Shown in pieces: positions 20,792 to 23,651 of a stretch of 23,651 nt of DNA. A program made the translations under genes and the position numbers. Source of the DNA: Candidatus Mcinerneyibacterium aminivorans (lineage in GTDB: Bacteria > Macinerneyibacteriota > Macinerneyibacteria > Macinerneyibacteriales > Macinerneyibacteriaceae); NCBI GenBank assembly GCA_008086245.1, contig VSIX01000049.1, forward strand, positions 1 through 23,651, written 5' to 3'. Within the stretch, counting starts at the first letter, position 1, and every line of letters begins with the position of its first letter. A model generated the notes under the pieces. The model made no database searches, was not told the origin of the DNA, and was given only the letters and a program-made list of their open reading frames with translations.

Positions 20792-21685
20792 TTAAGCTCT
20801 TATGATATTATGAAGCATATCTCTGGCTGTTATTACACCCAGTACTTCATTATCTTCATTTACAACCGTTATATGATGCCATTTGTTTTTAACAAGTAAA
20901 AAACCCAGCCCAATTATTGTTCCATTCTCATTGATTATTTTTTTGTCATCCTTTATATAGATATCTTCAACGGTTAATTCTTTTTCTTTATTTGCAAAAT
21001 CTTCAAACGGTCTAAGATTTTCAAGAAAGGATAAATCACTCATCATAAGAACATAATTGGGATAAGCGATTTTTAAAATTGAAACAATTTCCACCTTTCC
21101 GATGTAATGATCATTTTTATCTACAACTGGTAGATAGGTCATATCGTATTTTTTCATTTTATCCATTACATCGGTTAGTTTTTCATTTTTTCTAACAACA
21201 ATTTTTCTATCATCCATTATTTCTTTTATTCTAATTGGCTCATCCACTCTGATGTCAAGAGAATTGATAAAATCAATGAACTCATCCCTGGATGAAATAT
21301 TTAGGCACTCATCGGAATATTTCGAGATTAGTTTTGCAAATCCTGCAAGGGATTTAAGATACAAATGCGAACCAGTATTACTCGTTAAGAGAGTTATAAA
21401 CAGTTTTGCTTTACCGTTAGCAATGGATATGCTGTTTTTGGTTTTAACAATTGCTATGATTAAATCATCAAAATTGTCAATTCTACCATGGGGAAGGGCG
21501 ATGCCCTTAGGAGTTAATGAATGTCCAAGTTTATCTCTTTCCATAAAAGCCTGGTATATATTCTTTTTATTTAGATTGTATTTTTCTGAAATTTTTTCCG
21601 ATACAAGTTCATATACCTTTTTATAATCTTTTAGGTCAGCATCAAAAAATATTAAATCTTTATTTAAAATACTTGATAATTTCAT
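20792..21685 (-). CDS. PTS EIIA (PtsN/fructose type) domain fused to a CBS pair
   Basis: 297-aa cytoplasmic protein. Residues 1-145 form a mannitol/fructose-type EIIA domain with the phosphorylatable His66 in LTPKGIALPHGR, followed by AKLFITLLTSNTGSHLYLKSLAGFAKLI. CBS1 is about 153-208 (IKEIMDDRKIVVRKNEKLTDVM, then TYLPVVDKNDHYIGKVEIV). CBS2 is about 240-297 and ends HHITVVNEDNEVLGVITARDML. There is no EIIB or EIIC, so this is a regulator like PtsN (EIIA-Ntr), not a sugar transporter. AAGGAGGGG precedes the ATG, 19 bases after htpG. Control of the co-encoded ion transporter through phosphorylation and adenine-nucleotide binding to CBS is a reasonable inference, as EIIA-Ntr regulates potassium transport in enterobacteria. 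Confidence 0.9.
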   Translation of the reverse strand: MKLSSILNKDLIFFDADLKDYKKVYELVSEKISEKYNLNKKNIYQAFMERDKLGHSLTPKGIALPHGRIDNFDDLIIAIVKTKNSISIANGKAKLFITLLTSNTGSHLYLKSLAGFAKLISKYSDECLNISSRDEFIDFINSLDIRVDEPIRIKEIMDDRKIVVRKNEKLTDVMDKMKKYDMTYLPVVDKNDHYIGKVEIVSILKIAYPNYVLMMSDLSFLENLRPFEDFANKEKELTVEDIYIKDDKKIINENGTIIGLGFLLVKNKWHHITVVNEDNEVLGVITARDMLHNIIRA

Positions 21686-21704
21686 CGCCCCTCCTTATTG
21701 TAGA

Positions 21705-23615
21705 TTAATCTCCTTTTTTATCCTCATTTTTTGCTTTTACCATCAATTTGGAAATATTATTGGCAAAATCAGTTGGGTTATCGACAGTCATTCCTTCCAT
21801 TATCATAGCCTGATTGTAAAGAAGTTTGCTGTATTCTTTTATCAGTTCGGAATTTTTGTTTTCATCGTATTCTTTTTTCATAATGTCGAATATTTTATGA
21901 TTCGGATTAATTTCAAGAATTTTCTTTGACTGGAAAGGTATATTCTGTGCTTTTTTCAATAATTCTTCTGTGTGTATGGACATTCCACTTTCATCAGTTA
22001 CCAGACATACAGCACTTTTTTTCAACCTGTTGCTGACTTTAACCTCATCAATTTTACCTTCAAGATTGTTTTTAATAGTTTCAAGAAGATTCTTACTTTC
22101 TTTTTTTACTTTTTTTGTTTCTTCGGTTTCATCAAAGTTCTTATCGCTTTTATTTAATGATTTGAGTTTTTTCCCGTTAAATTCATCCATGTTGTTGGCT
22201 ACAAATTCATCAACCGGTTCATTGAAAAATAATACTTCATATCCCTTATCAAGAATTGCTTCAATTTGCGGTAGGTTTTCTGGATTATCCGTTTCTGTTG
22301 TAACAAGGTAATAAATATGTTCCTGGTCTTCTTCCATTCTATCTTCGTATTCTTTAAGAGTTGTCATTGACTCTTTTGTGTTTGATGATTCAAATAAAAG
22401 CAGCTCATTAAGTTTTTCGGCTAATGAAGGATTTTCCGCAATTCCGCTTTTGATTGGAGTACCAAATTTTTTCCACCATTTTTCATATTCTTCCCGCTCA
22501 TCCTCAAGTTTGCTTCTTAGCTTTTTTAATATCTTTTTTTCCAAATTTCTGCCAATTCTCTGGATCTGGCTGTTTTTTTGAAGCATTTCTCTCGATATAT
22601 TCAATGAAAAATCGGGGGAATCAACTACTCCCTTTATGAAATTTAAATAATCGGGTAACAAATTATCGCAGTGTTTCATAATAAATACCTGTTTGGAGTA
22701 GAGGTTAATACCGGGTTTAAAATCTTTGTGATAGTAATTAGGAGGGGTTTCGGAGGGAATATACATGAGGGCATCATAAGTTACAAGACCTTCCACTTTA
22801 GTATGGATTATTTCAAATGGATCGTTCCAGTCATGGAAATTGTTTTGATAAAACTCCTTATAATCTTCTTCTGAGACGTCATTTTTCGATTTTTTCCAGA
22901 TTGGAGTCATTGAATTAAGTACCTTTTCTTTTTTCTCGGTTTTTTTCTTTTCTTCCTCTTCATCCTCAACCTGTTTTTCAAAATCCATTACTATAGGATA
23001 TGGAATGTAATTAGAATATTTTTTTACCAGGGATTGAATTTTATGCTTTTTTAAAAATTTATCAAATTCCTCTCCCTCTCTTAAATATAGAGTAACAGTG
23101 GTACCTCGATTTGCTTTATCAAACTCCTCTATACTGAATTTTCCTTCACCTTCTGACTCCCATTTGACCCCATTGGAATGAGGTGCTTTAGTTAACACCT
23201 GTACTTTTTTTGACACCATAAAGGAGGAATAAAATCCAACACCAAATTGACCGATTAATTCAAATGCATCCTCTTTTTCTTTTAATTTTTCTATAAAATC
23301 GCTGGATCCGGATTGTGCAACGGTACCAATATTATCAATTACTTCCTGATAGGTCATACCTATACCGTTATCGCTTACAGAAAGGGTACGATTTTTTTTA
23401 TCAACTTCAATTTTAATTTTTAACTCTTCATCCTCTCCCATTATATCTTTTTCGGTTAATGATTTAAAACGTACTTTATTTAATGCATCAGCACTGTTTG
23501 AAATTAACTCTCTTAAAAATATTTCATTATGGGTATAGATAGAATGTACCATAATGTCCAGCATTTTTTTTGTTTTGGTTTGAAAATCATAAGTTTCTTT
23601 CTTTTTCTTATTCAT
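21705..23615 (-). CDS. htpG: HtpG, bacterial Hsp90 chaperone
   Basis: ATP-dependent cytosolic chaperone, 636 aa, slightly longer than the 624-aa E. coli protein. Start at the ATG at 23615, preceded by AAAGGAG with 8-base spacing; the in-frame GTG at 23624 abuts that SD. The GHKL ATPase domain is intact: EIFLRELISNSADALNKVRF (Glu, Asn and Asp of the site), VSDNGIGMTYQEV, IGQFGVGFYSSFMV and GTTVTLYL. The middle domain has LYSKQVFIMKHCDNLLPDYL and LNISREMLQ. A charged linker of about 20 residues rich in Glu and Lys (around 220-240) lies between them. It is the first gene of the apparent htpG-EIIA/CBS-transporter operon. Its promoter lies mostly outside the window, and no CIRCE element is in the 36 bases available. 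Confidence 0.97.
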   Translation of the reverse strand: MNKKKKETYDFQTKTKKMLDIMVHSIYTHNEIFLRELISNSADALNKVRFKSLTEKDIMGEDEELKIKIEVDKKNRTLSVSDNGIGMTYQEVIDNIGTVAQSGSSDFIEKLKEKEDAFELIGQFGVGFYSSFMVSKKVQVLTKAPHSNGVKWESEGEGKFSIEEFDKANRGTTVTLYLREGEEFDKFLKKHKIQSLVKKYSNYIPYPIVMDFEKQVEDEEEEKKKTEKKEKVLNSMTPIWKKSKNDVSEEDYKEFYQNNFHDWNDPFEIIHTKVEGLVTYDALMYIPSETPPNYYHKDFKPGINLYSKQVFIMKHCDNLLPDYLNFIKGVVDSPDFSLNISREMLQKNSQIQRIGRNLEKKILKKLRSKLEDEREEYEKWWKKFGTPIKSGIAENPSLAEKLNELLLFESSNTKESMTTLKEYEDRMEEDQEHIYYLVTTETDNPENLPQIEAILDKGYEVLFFNEPVDEFVANNMDEFNGKKLKSLNKSDKNFDETEETKKVKKESKNLLETIKNNLEGKIDEVKVSNRLKKSAVCLVTDESGMSIHTEELLKKAQNIPFQSKKILEINPNHKIFDIMKKEYDENKNSELIKEYSKLLYNQAMIMEGMTVDNPTDFANNISKLMVKAKNEDKKGD

Positions 23616-23651
23616 AATATCCACTCCTTTCTTCTATTTTTCCTTTATTAA

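Noticed and set aside
22378-22581. Several plus-strand reading frames opposite htpG (21970-22874)
   Set aside because: All are antisense to the strongly conserved htpG coding sequence and lack start signals.
23616-23651. CIRCE element upstream of htpG
   Set aside because: The 36 bases available contain no TTAGCACTC/GAGTGCTAA inverted repeat; anything further upstream is outside the window.

Overview
This window looks like ordinary chromosome from a very AT-rich, probably anaerobic, diderm (LPS-bearing) bacterium. The evidence is a GT9 heptosyltransferase next to fucosylation genes, an 8Fe-8S clostridial-type ferredoxin, an ECF sigma/HtrA envelope-stress operon and consistently strong AGGAGG ribosome binding sites. 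A Halanaerobiales-like or other low-GC diderm lineage would fit, but nothing here fixes the taxonomy. There are no phage genes, CRISPR arrays or transposase genes.

Layout. 1-3329 (+): the 3' end of a surface-glycan operon, with GDP-L-fucose synthase (5' truncated by the window), a GT11 fucosyltransferase, a GT2 and a GT9, the last three joined by 4-bp ATGA overlaps. 3397-3864 (-): a ferredoxin and tRNA-Leu(GAG), each with its own visible promoter. 3922-4851 (+): a double-GNAT acetyltransferase. 4956-8064 (+): an overlapping envelope-stress operon of ECF sigma factor, zinc-finger anti-sigma factor, a secreted HtrA-like protein whose three catalytic residues are all replaced, and an intact HtrA protease. 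8114-8917: a secreted thermonuclease with a C-terminal OB-like extension. 9027-11921: a complete polar amino-acid ABC importer (lipoprotein, permease, ATPase, second permease). 11962-12570: 3-methyladenine DNA glycosylase.

12571-13241 is a gene-free nest of repeats: a 248-bp MITE-like element with 25-26-bp inverted ends, a palindrome-like repeat and a CAGAAT-rich fold-back that runs into the stop codon of the next gene. 13242-14707 (-): a fumarylacetoacetate hydrolase family enzyme and a lysine-rich, apparently disordered protein. 14876-15211 (+): a small protein of unknown function. 15269-19517 (+): a close-packed run of a HisC-like aminotransferase, a GAF protein, an AhpD/CMD-like protein, an fRMsr-like GAF protein, a BioD-like/DRTGG protein and a small HAMP-like membrane protein. 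19519-23615 (-): htpG, a PTS EIIA-CBS fusion and an ArsB/NhaD-type ion transporter, apparently one operon.

The most interesting signals are the catalytically dead HtrA paralogue between anti-sigma factor and HtrA, the EIIA-CBS protein paired with an ion transporter behind htpG, the GAF/CMD/fRMsr/DRTGG cluster, and the MITE-like repeat nest. Two genes (thermonuclease and DNA glycosylase) begin directly after a terminator hairpin with no Shine-Dalgarno sequence.
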